64,000 nucleotides of DNA, from NCBI RefSeq assembly GCF_024172085.1, contig NZ_JAMZDZ010000001.1, positions 3,906,001-3,970,000 on the forward strand, written 5' to 3'. Under the pieces are notes generated by a model. It saw only the letters and a program-made list of their open reading frames with translations. It ran no database searches and was not told the DNA's origin. Each line of letters begins with the position of its first letter. Position 1 is the first letter of the stretch. This stretch comes from Hamadaea flava. GTDB taxonomy: Bacteria > Actinomycetota > Actinomycetes > Mycobacteriales > Micromonosporaceae. Positions 26,997 to 35,600 of the stretch are shown here, piece by piece. A program made the position numbers and the translations under genes.

Positions 26997-27584
26997 TCAG
27001 TCGCCGGAGGCGGCCTCGGTGGCTGCGGGCTCCAAGACGTAGAAGCCGTTGACGGGGTCGTGGTAGATCCCGGCGTCGGCGTGGTGGAGGCGCAGCTGGC
27101 CGGGGCCGACCATCAGGTCCAGCTCGGCGTCGGCACGGCCGACCCGCACGCGGGTGCGCCGCCCGGCGAGCTGCCGCTTGAGGCATGCGTCGGTGTGCGG
27201 CAGGACAACGAGGATCGTGTCGCCCGGGTTGACGTAGCGCCGCCGCAGCGCCAGTCCGGCGTTCTCGGCCGCGTACGCGGTGCGCTCGGCGTCTGCGATC
27301 AGGGCCTCGGCCCAGTTGCGGGCGTACCGGTAGTCGCGGCCCAGCTGCACGATGGCGTCCAGCGGCCCGGTCAGCGCGGCGATCGACGTGGACAGGTCGT
27401 CCTCGTTGATCAGCGCGGTGCGCAGCCGATCGACGGTGAGCAGCAGCTCCAGCCGGGCGTTGCGCATCGTGTCGGCGGCCTTGGGCAGGTCGGCGGCGGC
27501 CGGGATCGGGTCGGCGGCGTGCTGGTCGAGGGTGCGGCCGGTGCGCCGGGTGATCCAGCGGCCCACCGAGTCGATGTTGAGCAT
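26997..27584 (-). CDS. Hypothetical helical protein
   Basis: The 195-residue protein is mostly helical in its first 115 residues (ARLELLLTVDRLRTALINED, coiled-coil-like), then beta-rich (NPGDTILVVLPHTDACLKRQL). It lies 10 bp downstream of the gene that starts at 28302, so the two are in one operon. No domain recognised. Confidence 0.55.
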   Translation of the reverse strand: MLNIDSVGRWITRRTGRTLDQHAADPIPAAADLPKAADTMRNARLELLLTVDRLRTALINEDDLSTSIAALTGPLDAIVQLGRDYRYARNWAEALIADAERTAYAAENAGLALRRRYVNPGDTILVVLPHTDACLKRQLAGRRTRVRVGRADAELDLMVGPGQLRLHHADAGIYHDPVNGFYVLEPAATEAASGD

Positions 27585-27594
27585 GACGGGCCTC

Positions 27595-28302
27595 CTATTC
27601 GGCGAGCTGGTCTAGCTCGGTCGGGGTGAGCTGGTCGGGGGTGCGGCTGCGCCAGGCGGCCGAGTGCCGTAGCGCCCACCAGCGCAGCAGCGACCGGCAG
27701 GCGGTGGCGAGGTCGTCGCGGACCGGCAGCAGGTGGGCCGTGCCGGAGGCGATCTGGGCCGCGTCGGTGCACGCGATCGGCTGCCAGATCCCGTCCTCGG
27801 TCTCGACGAGAACGCCGACCATCCGGTTCGGGTACGGCACGCCAAACGCCTGCGCGGCCTCGGCGTCGGCGATCACCCGCCACTGGTGGTGGGTGAACCG
27901 CTGCATGGTGGCCACGCCGTGGCCCGGGTCGCCCGAGCACAACAGCAGGTGGCGCTGGTCGCCGTCGTTGAGCGTGCGGTAGCGCCGCCAGGCCCGGTAC
28001 AGGTCGAGCAGGCTGCCGGTGATGACGGTGTGCCGCTCCATGGCGGCGTGCCGGTCGATCGTGGCGAGCATGTCCTGCATCGCCTCGCCGGTGCCGGCGG
28101 GTCGAAGGCCGAAGGACGGCCGCGGGGCCGGGCGGTCGAGGTCGGCGCTGCTGGTGTTGTAGGCGATGGCGGTCTTGTGCAGGATCCGGGCAAGGTCGCC
28201 AAAGGCGTTCTCGGCGGCGGTGTCGTAGCGCCACAGCTGCTCGGGCAGCACGTCGTTGGTGGAGGCGGCGATCAGCCGCAGAGCGGGGTCGGTGAGGAAC
28301 AT
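27595..28302 (-). CDS. Hypothetical protein
   Basis: ATG 28302 has AAGGAG 6 nt upstream. The 235 residues contain a helical N-terminal half and a central segment with YRTLNDGDQRHLLLCSGDPG and RFTHHQWRVIADAEAAQAFG. No catalytic motif or membrane segment is evident. It is cotranscribed with 26997-27584. Its general style (Trp/His-rich, uncharacterised) matches the neighbouring element genes. Confidence 0.55.
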   Translation of the reverse strand: MFLTDPALRLIAASTNDVLPEQLWRYDTAAENAFGDLARILHKTAIAYNTSSADLDRPAPRPSFGLRPAGTGEAMQDMLATIDRHAAMERHTVITGSLLDLYRAWRRYRTLNDGDQRHLLLCSGDPGHGVATMQRFTHHQWRVIADAEAAQAFGVPYPNRMVGVLVETEDGIWQPIACTDAAQIASGTAHLLPVRDDLATACRSLLRWWALRHSAAWRSRTPDQLTPTELDQLAE

Positions 28303-28341
28303 GGTCGTCTCCTTGTGGACTGTGGGTGGGCATGGCGAAGG

Positions 28342-28366
28342 CCGGTCGCAGCTGGGCTGCGACCGG
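28342..28366 (-). terminator. Hairpin after 28386
   Basis: A perfect 10-bp stem (CCGGTCGCAG / CTGCGACCGG, loop CTGGG) lies 20 bp beyond the stop at 28386 on the minus strand. Confidence 0.5.
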
Positions 28367-28385
28367 TCCTGGAGTTGGTGGGTTG

Positions 28386-29096
28386 TTAGGCGATGGTGAC
28401 CGCGCACAGGCGGGCGCTGGACTTCAGCGACCGCAGGTACTTGATGGCCTCGTTGAAGAACCGCATCCGGTCGGCGATGCTGTCGGTCGCGGGCTTGAGG
28501 ATCGTGCCCTCGGCGGTGATCAGCAGGTCGCCGACGATGGCGATGCGCCAGTGCAGACCGGCGTAGGCGTGCTCTCCGGCCTGGTAGGCGGCCAGCTCGT
28601 ACGGGTCGAACTCGTGCGCGCCCGAGTAGGCCAGCATCGCGACGATGCGCGGCTGCTGCTCGAAGCGGCGGCGGGCCTCGGCGAGGCTGAGCTTGCCAGG
28701 GTCCGCCTTGTGCAGCGCCTGGAAGTCCTCCCAGGTGCGGGCCTCACGGCGGGTTGCGGTGTTGCTGTTCATGTACTGGTTCCAGGCGTGCCAGCGAAGC
28801 CGGGCCTCGGTGGCGGCCTTAGCGGCGCCCCCGTTGAGGTCGAGGCGACCCTTGCGGCCTCCGGCGGCCTTGGTGATCGCGCCGAACCGGCGCGCGGTGT
28901 CGACCAGGTAGTAGTCGAGGAACCGGGTGATCCACCCGATGAACTTGCGGTGGCGGACGTGGAACCGCCGGGCCGGGGTTCCGTTGGCGTTGAGCAGGTC
29001 GTTGACCTTCTCGCTGGCGGAGAACCAGTCGGCGTCCTCGCCGGGGTTGAAGACCACGGTGACGACCTGGTTGGTGAGCGGGGTGTTGGTGGGCAT
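28386..29096 (-). CDS. Hypothetical protein
   Basis: The 236-residue product begins with TPLTNQVVTVVFNPGEDADW and contains a basic middle (RRFHVRHRKFIGWITRFLDYY) and a helical, aromatic C-terminus. No recognised family. It is the first gene of the leftward block that follows the CTGTCAG cluster at 29324-29410, which lies in its upstream region, so it may be controlled through those repeats. Confidence 0.55.
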   Translation of the reverse strand: MPTNTPLTNQVVTVVFNPGEDADWFSASEKVNDLLNANGTPARRFHVRHRKFIGWITRFLDYYLVDTARRFGAITKAAGGRKGRLDLNGGAAKAATEARLRWHAWNQYMNSNTATRREARTWEDFQALHKADPGKLSLAEARRRFEQQPRIVAMLAYSGAHEFDPYELAAYQAGEHAYAGLHWRIAIVGDLLITAEGTILKPATDSIADRMRFFNEAIKYLRSLKSSARLCAVTIA

Positions 29097-29323
29097 GGCG
29101 GGGTGCTCCCTTCGCGAAGGAGTGGTTGGGGTTGGGTGCTGGTGGTGCCACCGGATCGCGGCGTCCGGCCGTGGACTGCTGCCGCGAACGGCGCGGGCGG
29201 GGACCGGAGCCGACCAGAAGGTGGGCTATGTGATCCGCGCGGGCGCGGGCAGGTCCAGGAAGGACAGACGGGCGGCGGTGCGAGCAAAAGAGAAGAGAAG
29301 AAGCTGCACCGTAGCGGCCCGAT

Positions 29324-29410
29324 CTGTCAGCACAACCCCTGTCAGGAAACTCGACCATGCCTCTGAACTGCGCTGACAGGTTTGCCTGTCAGCTGGTCAG
29401 GTTCTGTCAG
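29324..29410. repeat. CTGTCAG repeat cluster 1
   Basis: Five exact copies: 29324-29330, 29339-29345, 29373-29379 (inverted), 29386-29392 and 29404-29410. They lie in the 319-bp gap (29097-29415) upstream of the gene starting at 29096. I see no gene in that gap. Confidence 0.75.
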
Positions 29411-29415
29411 GTCTT

Positions 29416-30285
29416 TCATTGGCCCAGATGGAGCACACCCTCGACGAAGTTGGGGTTGGAGGGCGTGTTGTGGCCGTGGAAGCTGGGCAGCTGCTCCAGC
29501 GCGACCCGCGTGGTGGCGTCGGCGGGCAGCCATACCGCCTCGGCGGGGTTGGTGTCCTGGGTCGCGGTGAGCGTGGCGACGCCGGGGGGCTTCTGGCTGA
29601 GCAGCCGGTGCAGGTGTTCCTCGCGGGTGGGGCTGGCCAGCCAGAACAGCACCGGGTAGCGAGGTCCGCTGTCGGTGCTGAATCGGCGGTAGCCGTCGAG
29701 CTTGGCCACGACGCGGGTCAGCGGTTCGGTGCCGGTGTCGGCCTCCAGCCAGAACCCGGCCATCTGGCCGTCTCGGCTCCACAGCCCGTGGCCATCCGGG
29801 TTGATCATTGCCTTGGTGCTCTTGAACTGCTGAGCCTGCTGCTCTGACCACCACCGCACGAGGTCTGCTCCGTCGTGCCGGCGGGCGTACTCGCTCAGGC
29901 GGACGAAGAACTCGTTGACGATGAGCAGGTGGTGCAGGCGCGGGTTGGCCGACAGGCGTGAGATGCGCTGGCTGGCCGCTCGTGCGCTGGGTTCGGGCTC
30001 GCCGCGTGATGCGGCCTGGAATCGTTGCCCGGCATGGCCTAGCACCCAGTGGTACGGGTCGGTGCCTCCGCCGGTACGGGCGAACCGGAATCGGTCCACC
30101 AGTTCCAGGGCCAGCAGTTCGGCCAGCCGGTGCCGGGCGGTACGCGGGGCGAGGAAGAACAGGCGGGTGATGTGGTCGGTGGTGAGGACCTGGTGGTGGT
30201 CGAGCAGGGTCATCAGCTGACGGTCGCGGGAGGTGATGTGCGAGTAGATCGCGAGGAGGCCGTGATTTGACCGCGTATGCGGCAT
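29416..30285 (-). CDS. Replication-relaxation family protein
   Basis: The 289-residue protein starts with a winged helix (RDRQLMTLLDHHQVLTTDHI, TARHRLAELLALELVDRF) and continues into a nuclease-like alpha/beta domain containing LIVNEFFVRL, GFWLEADTGTEP and KLDGYRRF, which fits the Replic_Relax family of plasmid and integrative-element proteins. Members are linked to replication or DNA relaxation during transfer, although the mechanism is not settled. No canonical relaxase was found in the window, so this protein is the best candidate for DNA processing here. The coupling ATPase follows upstream in the same direction. GTG 30294 is an alternative start. Confidence 0.75.
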   Translation of the reverse strand: MPHTRSNHGLLAIYSHITSRDRQLMTLLDHHQVLTTDHITRLFFLAPRTARHRLAELLALELVDRFRFARTGGGTDPYHWVLGHAGQRFQAASRGEPEPSARAASQRISRLSANPRLHHLLIVNEFFVRLSEYARRHDGADLVRWWSEQQAQQFKSTKAMINPDGHGLWSRDGQMAGFWLEADTGTEPLTRVVAKLDGYRRFSTDSGPRYPVLFWLASPTREEHLHRLLSQKPPGVATLTATQDTNPAEAVWLPADATTRVALEQLPSFHGHNTPSNPNFVEGVLHLGQ

Positions 30286-30314
30286 GGATGTCACCCCTGT
30301 GTGGAGAAGAGGAG

Positions 30315-30395
30315 TCCCTATAGGGAGTCTGGACGAGTTGATCTTTCTTGCGGCCCTGTCAGATCCGGCGTTTGCCCTGGCCAGGCACCTGACAG
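30315..30395. promoter_or_regulatory. Palindrome and CTGTCAG pair upstream of the replication-relaxation gene
   Basis: TCCCTATAGGGA (30315-30326) is a perfect 12-bp palindrome. Two CTGTCAG copies in opposite orientation follow (30356-30362 and 30389-30395, CCTGTCAG...CTGACAGG). All lie just upstream of the gene starting at 30285, in position to control it. Confidence 0.55.
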
Positions 30396-30406
30396 GGCAC
30401 CTGCGG

Positions 30407-30453
30407 AGGGGTCCGTTGGGGGCTCCGATCGGAGACATCCCCAACGGAGCCCC
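30407..30453 (-). terminator. Nested hairpin between coupling ATPase and replication-relaxation genes
   Basis: An outer stem TCCGTTGGGG / CCCCAACGGA (30412-30421 with 30439-30448, extendable with one bulge) encloses the perfect palindrome CTCCGATCGGAG (30423-30434). It lies 47 bp past the stop at 30500. A terminator fits; a cruciform binding site is an alternative. Confidence 0.5.
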
Positions 30454-30499
30454 CCACGCAGCCGCCCTGGGCAGCCCCAACGGCCCGAGCTAGATCGGG

Positions 30500-32962
30500 T
30501 CAGTCGGTGCCGCTCATGCGTTTGCGCATCGCCTCGCGGGCCACCCGCTGCATCGGCGGCTCGTCGCCGTTGACGGCGTGCGCGGCGGCGATCTCCTGCC
30601 GCAAGGCGGTGGCTTCGCCGACGATCGGCGCGGGCGGGTTGGTGGTGAACGTGAACGCCGCCATCTCCCGGTTGCCGACCAGCAGCCGGGCGGCGGCGGT
30701 GAACACGTCCAGGTGCCCGAGGTCGTGATCGTCGAGTTCCGGCTTGGTGTGCCGGGCCATCTCCCGGGCGTCGCCCGGGTCGATGTTGAACACGATCTTG
30801 GAGCGGGCGTTGGCCGACATCGCGGCGGCCGTCTCCTTGGGCAGCTGGGCCAGATCCTGGTGAGCGAGGACCATGCCCAGCCGGTAGCCCCGCGCCTCGG
30901 CCAACATGTCATCGACGCTGCCAGGCAGCGTGAGGAAGTTGTGGGCCTCGTCAACGTAGAGACAGGCGTCTTTGCGCTGGTCTTCGGGGATCGCGGCGCG
31001 GGCGATGGCGGCCTGCCACACCCGGGCGACGATCAGCGAGCCCAGGATGCGGCTGGTCTCCTCACCCAACTGGCCTTTCGGTAGCCGGCACAACAGAGCC
31101 CCGCCGTTGAGGATGTCGCCCATCTTGAACGAGCTGGTCGCGTTCCCGATCACGCTCTTGACGAAGTCGCGCAACAGGAACTGCCGCAACCTCGCGAGAA
31201 CGGGGGCGATGACCTGGCCCCTAAAGTTCTCGTTGATCGAGTCGTACCAGGTCCAGAACCCGGCCAGGCCGTCCGGGTCGTCCAGGCCCACCGTGTAGCG
31301 GCCCCGGAAGGTCCGGTCCGACAGCAGCGGCGGCACCAGGCTCAGCGTCGAGCCCGCGTGCCGCATCAGGGTCAGGCACGCCACCCGCAGGGTGTCGTCC
31401 ATACGCGGACCCCACTGCTTGGCGAATATCTTCGCGAAGATCCCGACCAGGTTGTCGACCGCCAGATGCGGATCGTTGGTGTCCTCCAGCGGGTTGAAGT
31501 GGCCCGGGTTGGGCTGGTCCGGATCGATGAGCACGATCTTCTTCGCCAGCGACGCCGGGAGCCGGTCCAGGATGTCTGTGACCAGGTCACCGCGCGGGTC
31601 GATGACCACCGTCCCGCGCCCGGCCTTGATGTCCCCGACGATCATGTTCAGCAGCAGCGTGCTCTTGCCGACGCCGGTCTTGCCGATGACGTGCACGTGC
31701 TGGCGGGCGTCGACCACGTTCAACCCGACCGAGTTGCCGCCGATCTGCGACCTGCCCAGGACCTTGACGCCTCGGCCGCCGGAGGGGATCTGCACCGGCG
31801 CCGGCATCGCCTTGGCCCGAGCCCGGTCCAGGCCCGGCACCGCCAAATCCTGCGGCAGGGCGGCCATGGCCGCGAGCTCCGGCACGGTGGCCAGGAACCC
31901 GCGCCGTAGCCTCCGCCCGGCGATCGTGGCCACCGGCTGCGGCATCTTCATCCTGCGCAGCCGGTTCGGGCCGGTGTACGCCGCGGCGGCCGAGGCGATC
32001 GTGTGCCCGAGCCCGACGAGGCGCTCGCGGATCTGTCGTGCCTTCTGCTTGTCCGGCGCGGTCTTGCCCGCGTCGGCGGCCACGGCGAACCGCACCGCGA
32101 TCTCGAAGTGCGGCACCCGGATCGCCTTGTCGACGATCGTGCGGGCGTCGGCGGTGGCGACCGGATCACGGTCACCGCCCCGCACCGCAGTGCGCGCCGG
32201 GGTTCGGCGGGACGGTCCGGGCGTGATCGCGTCCAGGACCCAGATCAGCGGTTCGGTGAGTAGCTTCGCGACCCCGGAAACGGCGCGGGCGGCCACATCG
32301 GGCCGCCCGTGGGGGTGTGTTCCGGTTGCCGCCGCCGTGCGTCTGGCGGCGCGCACGCGGCGGGGTGGTGCCGGTCGAGCGAGGATCTGCACGCACGCGT
32401 GTTCGCGGTCGCGGACCTCGGCCCCGGCCGACAGCAGCGCCCGCAGCGGATCGGCGTCGTGCTCGGTACGCAACGGCAGCGCGTCGGCCGACTGCGGCCA
32501 GTGCGCCCCGCCGACCTGCTCCACCACCGTCGAGGGGATGGGCGCGGCGGCGTCGGCGACGGTGAGAGTCGCGGCGGGCCAGGCCGCCCGGATCGCGGCC
32601 TCGACCGCACCGGGCGGCACCGTGCCGGGCACCCACACCCGGATCGTCAGCGTGCGCCCGGTCCAGGTGTACTCCCAGCCGATATGCGGCATGCCGTAGA
32701 TCCGCCGCCGCCACACCGAGGGCGTCAGCACGCCCATGACGGTGGTCCAGAACGCCGCCGCCGACTCCGGTGTGACCTCCGGTGGCGCGGCCACGGTCAG
32801 CCACCGCGCCCCGGTCACGTATCGGGTGTGCCGCCAGGCGAGCACCTTGTCTCGCGCGGCGACGCCACCGATGACGGCCACCGGCACGAAGATCGCCAGC
32901 CACGGCCGGACGGCGATCCACGACCAGACCTCGCCCAGCCGGGTAAGAATGTCGGGATTCAT
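30500..32962 (-). CDS. VirD4/TraG-like T4SS coupling ATPase
   Basis: The 820-residue protein has an N-terminal membrane segment (about 15-40), a beta-rich region, then an ATPase core with Walker A GKTGVGKST at 427-435, a following VIDPRGD and Walker B CLYVDEAHNF near 667-676. A late motif MVLAHQDLAQLP matches the coupling-protein/HerA-like group. Such ATPases bring DNA to the secretion channel and pump it. Its start overlaps the VirB4-like gene by 4 bp, making a coupled operon. No N-terminal TraB/FtsK gamma domain is seen, so this is not the single-protein TraB system of Streptomyces. Confidence 0.88.
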   Translation of the reverse strand: MNPDILTRLGEVWSWIAVRPWLAIFVPVAVIGGVAARDKVLAWRHTRYVTGARWLTVAAPPEVTPESAAAFWTTVMGVLTPSVWRRRIYGMPHIGWEYTWTGRTLTIRVWVPGTVPPGAVEAAIRAAWPAATLTVADAAAPIPSTVVEQVGGAHWPQSADALPLRTEHDADPLRALLSAGAEVRDREHACVQILARPAPPRRVRAARRTAAATGTHPHGRPDVAARAVSGVAKLLTEPLIWVLDAITPGPSRRTPARTAVRGGDRDPVATADARTIVDKAIRVPHFEIAVRFAVAADAGKTAPDKQKARQIRERLVGLGHTIASAAAAYTGPNRLRRMKMPQPVATIAGRRLRRGFLATVPELAAMAALPQDLAVPGLDRARAKAMPAPVQIPSGGRGVKVLGRSQIGGNSVGLNVVDARQHVHVIGKTGVGKSTLLLNMIVGDIKAGRGTVVIDPRGDLVTDILDRLPASLAKKIVLIDPDQPNPGHFNPLEDTNDPHLAVDNLVGIFAKIFAKQWGPRMDDTLRVACLTLMRHAGSTLSLVPPLLSDRTFRGRYTVGLDDPDGLAGFWTWYDSINENFRGQVIAPVLARLRQFLLRDFVKSVIGNATSSFKMGDILNGGALLCRLPKGQLGEETSRILGSLIVARVWQAAIARAAIPEDQRKDACLYVDEAHNFLTLPGSVDDMLAEARGYRLGMVLAHQDLAQLPKETAAAMSANARSKIVFNIDPGDAREMARHTKPELDDHDLGHLDVFTAAARLLVGNREMAAFTFTTNPPAPIVGEATALRQEIAAAHAVNGDEPPMQRVAREAMRKRMSGTD

Positions 32963-34710
32963 GACGCCTCACCGATCCCCGTCACGGCGATCTTGTGTTC
33001 GGCAGCCGACCCGACACTCCTAAATGGAATTCGCGAACGGCCAGCGATCAGGAGCCCTTCGCCCCTGGGTGCCGCGAGCAGGAGCCGGGCCTCCCCGGCG
33101 GTCAGCGAGAAGGCTTCCTTCACCTTGTCGATGGCCTGGGTGGACTGGTGCATCAGGATCTGGGTCGCGGCGTTGGAGACCACGGCCATGCCGAGGTCGG
33201 TGGACAGCACGTCGGCCGCGTCCTGGGTGACGACGCACAATCCGGCCGACCGCTTGCGCGCTGCTTTGGCCATGCGGAACAAGAACCTGGCGCCCTCGCC
33301 ATCCCTCATCAAGAGCCAGGCTTCGTCCACTACGACGAGGTGCCGCCGCCGGCGTATGCCGGTCGTCGGAGTGTCGATTCCCGACCAGATGGAGTCCAGG
33401 GCCAGCAGTGTGCCGACGGTGCGTAGCTCGTCGGGCAGGTGCCGCAGCGACCAGACGACCAGGTGGCCCTCCGGAGCGGTGGTCGTCGGCCCGTCGAACA
33501 GGCTGGAGAAGTTGCCCGTGGTCCACGGGGCGAGCCGCGCGGCCAGCTGCTCGGCGGCCGGGTCCTCATCGGCGGCCAGCACGTCGGCCAGGTCCCGCAG
33601 CAGCGGAGCCGGACGCGACCAGGTGGCCGGGTCGCCGTTGATCCCGGCCGCCGCGTACGTTGCCGTGATCGCCCGGTCGAGGGCAGCGCGTTCGGTCGGT
33701 GGCGGTGGTGCGCCGAGCATGACCGCGATCAGCGTGTGCAGGTACAGGCCGCGCCGGGTCAGCGTGTCGGCGCGGTTGTCGGCGGGCAGGTCGAGGGGGT
33801 TGATGCGTACGCCGGGCAGGCCGAGCTGCACGACCGTGCCGCCGACGTGGTCCGCGAGGGGCGCGTACTCGTCCTCCGGGTCGATGATCGAAACCCTCGT
33901 GCCCTGGTACAGGTTCCGCAGCACTTCGAGCTTGACGAAGTACGACTTGCCCGCGCCCGATTGAGCCAGGACCACGGAGTTGTGGTTGTCCTGCCGCCAC
34001 CGGTCCCAGATCAGAACGCCGTTGGACGTGGTGTTGACGCCGTAGAGGATCCCGTCCGGCGGGGCGATCTCCCCGGGTGCCGGTGCGGCCAGGTCCGCCG
34101 AGGCGAGAGGGAACGCGGCGGCCAGGGCGTTGGTGTCGAGGATGCGGCGCATCCGCAGCGGGTCCACGCCGATCGGCAGCGTGGAGACCCAGCCCTGCTG
34201 GTGGCGGAACGTGGTCGGCTGCAGGTCCAGAAGGACCGACGCGGCGGCCGACTTGACGCCCGCGGTGACCGCTCGCAGCTCGTCGAGGTCGCGGGCGTGG
34301 ATGGTGATGTAGATACCGACGTCGAACAGCTTCGCCGCGCCCCGGGCGACGCGTTCGGCGAGGTCGGCGGCGTCGGCCGCCGCCGCCTCGGTCATCGGGT
34401 CCCCGAGCTTGCCCTGGTCGGCGTCCAGCCGCCGTGACGACTCCAGCCGTGCCCGCTGCCGCTTCAACATGGGCGCGGCCAGCTGCGCGGCGACGGGCTC
34501 GATGTGCACGGCCACGTCCACGCGGCCGGGGTAGGACAGCAGTGGGTCCAGCCACGCCGGGCCGACCTCGGCCGGGTACCCGGTGACGGCGAAGGTCGCG
34601 GCGTAGCCGTCACCGACCTGCACGTGCCAGGGGGTGACCGACAAAGCGTCCGGGGAGGGCATGCCCTCCCCGGACGCGACGAGCTTCTTCTTGTTCTTCA
34701 ACAGGCTCAT
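32959..34710 (-). CDS. VirB4-like T4SS ATPase
   Basis: The 583-residue protein begins with a non-ATPase domain (1-220) and has Walker A LAQSGAGKSYF near 248-258, IDPEDEYAPL just after, and Walker B HLVVVDEAWLLM near 450. This is the hallmark order of VirB4/TraC assembly ATPases, which power pilus and channel biogenesis. It overlaps the coupling ATPase downstream and the PrgI-like gene upstream by 4 bp each. It is short relative to Gram-negative VirB4 (about 800 residues), as usual in Gram-positive elements. Confidence 0.88.
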   Translation of the reverse strand: MSLLKNKKKLVASGEGMPSPDALSVTPWHVQVGDGYAATFAVTGYPAEVGPAWLDPLLSYPGRVDVAVHIEPVAAQLAAPMLKRQRARLESSRRLDADQGKLGDPMTEAAAADAADLAERVARGAAKLFDVGIYITIHARDLDELRAVTAGVKSAAASVLLDLQPTTFRHQQGWVSTLPIGVDPLRMRRILDTNALAAAFPLASADLAAPAPGEIAPPDGILYGVNTTSNGVLIWDRWRQDNHNSVVLAQSGAGKSYFVKLEVLRNLYQGTRVSIIDPEDEYAPLADHVGGTVVQLGLPGVRINPLDLPADNRADTLTRRGLYLHTLIAVMLGAPPPPTERAALDRAITATYAAAGINGDPATWSRPAPLLRDLADVLAADEDPAAEQLAARLAPWTTGNFSSLFDGPTTTAPEGHLVVWSLRHLPDELRTVGTLLALDSIWSGIDTPTTGIRRRRHLVVVDEAWLLMRDGEGARFLFRMAKAARKRSAGLCVVTQDAADVLSTDLGMAVVSNAATQILMHQSTQAIDKVKEAFSLTAGEARLLLAAPRGEGLLIAGRSRIPFRSVGSAAEHKIAVTGIGEAS

Positions 34711-35600
34711 TCGTTGCTCCGTAAGGTGATGGGGGCGCCGGGTACGGCTCGCGGGCCGGGCACCGGTGGGTTGAAAGGATCTGCGGCGTTGGCCAGCGCC
34801 GCCGAGACAGCTGGGCCGTCCAGGGCTGCGGCTTCGACGCCGAGCCCGGTCAGGGCGCGTACGGCGGTGTCGGCGACCTGCTCGCCGGTGATGACCGCCA
34901 ACACCTGGCGCCGCAATGGATCGCGCTCCTCATCGAGGTCGAGGAGGAACTCGGCGTAGTCGTCGGCCGCCGCCGCCAGAGCCGGATGCGGCAGGCGCGG
35001 CGCGTGGTCGACGGTGGCCTGCGCGTGCGCGGTCAGGTCGTGGCGCTGAGCGGCTACGACGATCTGTGCCGGGCCGGTCAGGCTGTTGAGGAACCGGCCG
35101 AAACCGTCCAGCAGCGCGCCCTGCTCGCCGCCGGTACGCAGGTGGATGTTGGTCGTGCCGCAGGCGATCAGCACCCGCGACTTGCCCTCCGAGGTGACGA
35201 CACCGCTCGCGCTGACCGCCGTGACCGGCGAGCGCAGCGGCGCCGGGACGCTCGTCTTGCCGGCCACCGCGGCGACCGAAGTCGCCCGAGCGTTGCCCGG
35301 GGCGAGCTGGCGCGGGCTTCGCGACAGCATGAACCCGTGTCGCAGCCAGACGTCCAGTGGCAGGCCGTCCCGCCGCCCGAGGGCGACGACGATCGCGATG
35401 GAGAACACGATGATCCCGGCCGTGATCCAGACCGGGGTGGGCAGCATCGGACCGAAGCTGCGGTATGCACCGAACCCGAGCAGGCCACTGCCGCCGACGA
35501 TGGCCAGCTGCCGGAACGTGAGCCCGAACGCGATCCTGTCGGGCTCGTTCACGTTGGCCGGGACCACGGCGCGCGGGGTGGTGTCGTCGTCGTGGGTCAT
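34707..35600 (-). CDS. PrgI/TrbD-like T4SS membrane protein with extended C-terminus
   Basis: ATG 35600 overlaps the stop of the TrbL-like gene (ATGA). The 297 residues start with the PrgI pattern: a short charged segment (EPDRIAFGLTFRQL), two hydrophobic helices (about 35-80) and LDVWLRHGFMLSRSPRQL. A 200-residue cytoplasmic tail follows, unlike short PrgI proteins, containing SRVLIACGTTNIHLRTG. PrgI-family proteins sit beside VirB4 in Gram-positive T4SS operons, as here, and are thought to anchor the ATPase. The extended tail may bind the ATPase. Confidence 0.75.
   Translation of the reverse strand: MTHDDDTTPRAVVPANVNEPDRIAFGLTFRQLAIVGGSGLLGFGAYRSFGPMLPTPVWITAGIIVFSIAIVVALGRRDGLPLDVWLRHGFMLSRSPRQLAPGNARATSVAAVAGKTSVPAPLRSPVTAVSASGVVTSEGKSRVLIACGTTNIHLRTGGEQGALLDGFGRFLNSLTGPAQIVVAAQRHDLTAHAQATVDHAPRLPHPALAAAADDYAEFLLDLDEERDPLRRQVLAVITGEQVADTAVRALTGLGVEAAALDGPAVSAALANAADPFNPPVPGPRAVPGAPITLRSNE

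Noticed and set aside
25308-27629. A 773-codon plus-strand frame
   Set aside because: Antisense to the acidic winged-helix gene; the runs of Val/Leu are the mirror of the Asp/Glu tract.
30500-32962. TraB-type single-protein DNA translocase
   Set aside because: The ATPase sits with VirB4, PrgI-like, TrbL-like and pilin-like genes and has no C-terminal FtsK-gamma-like domain.
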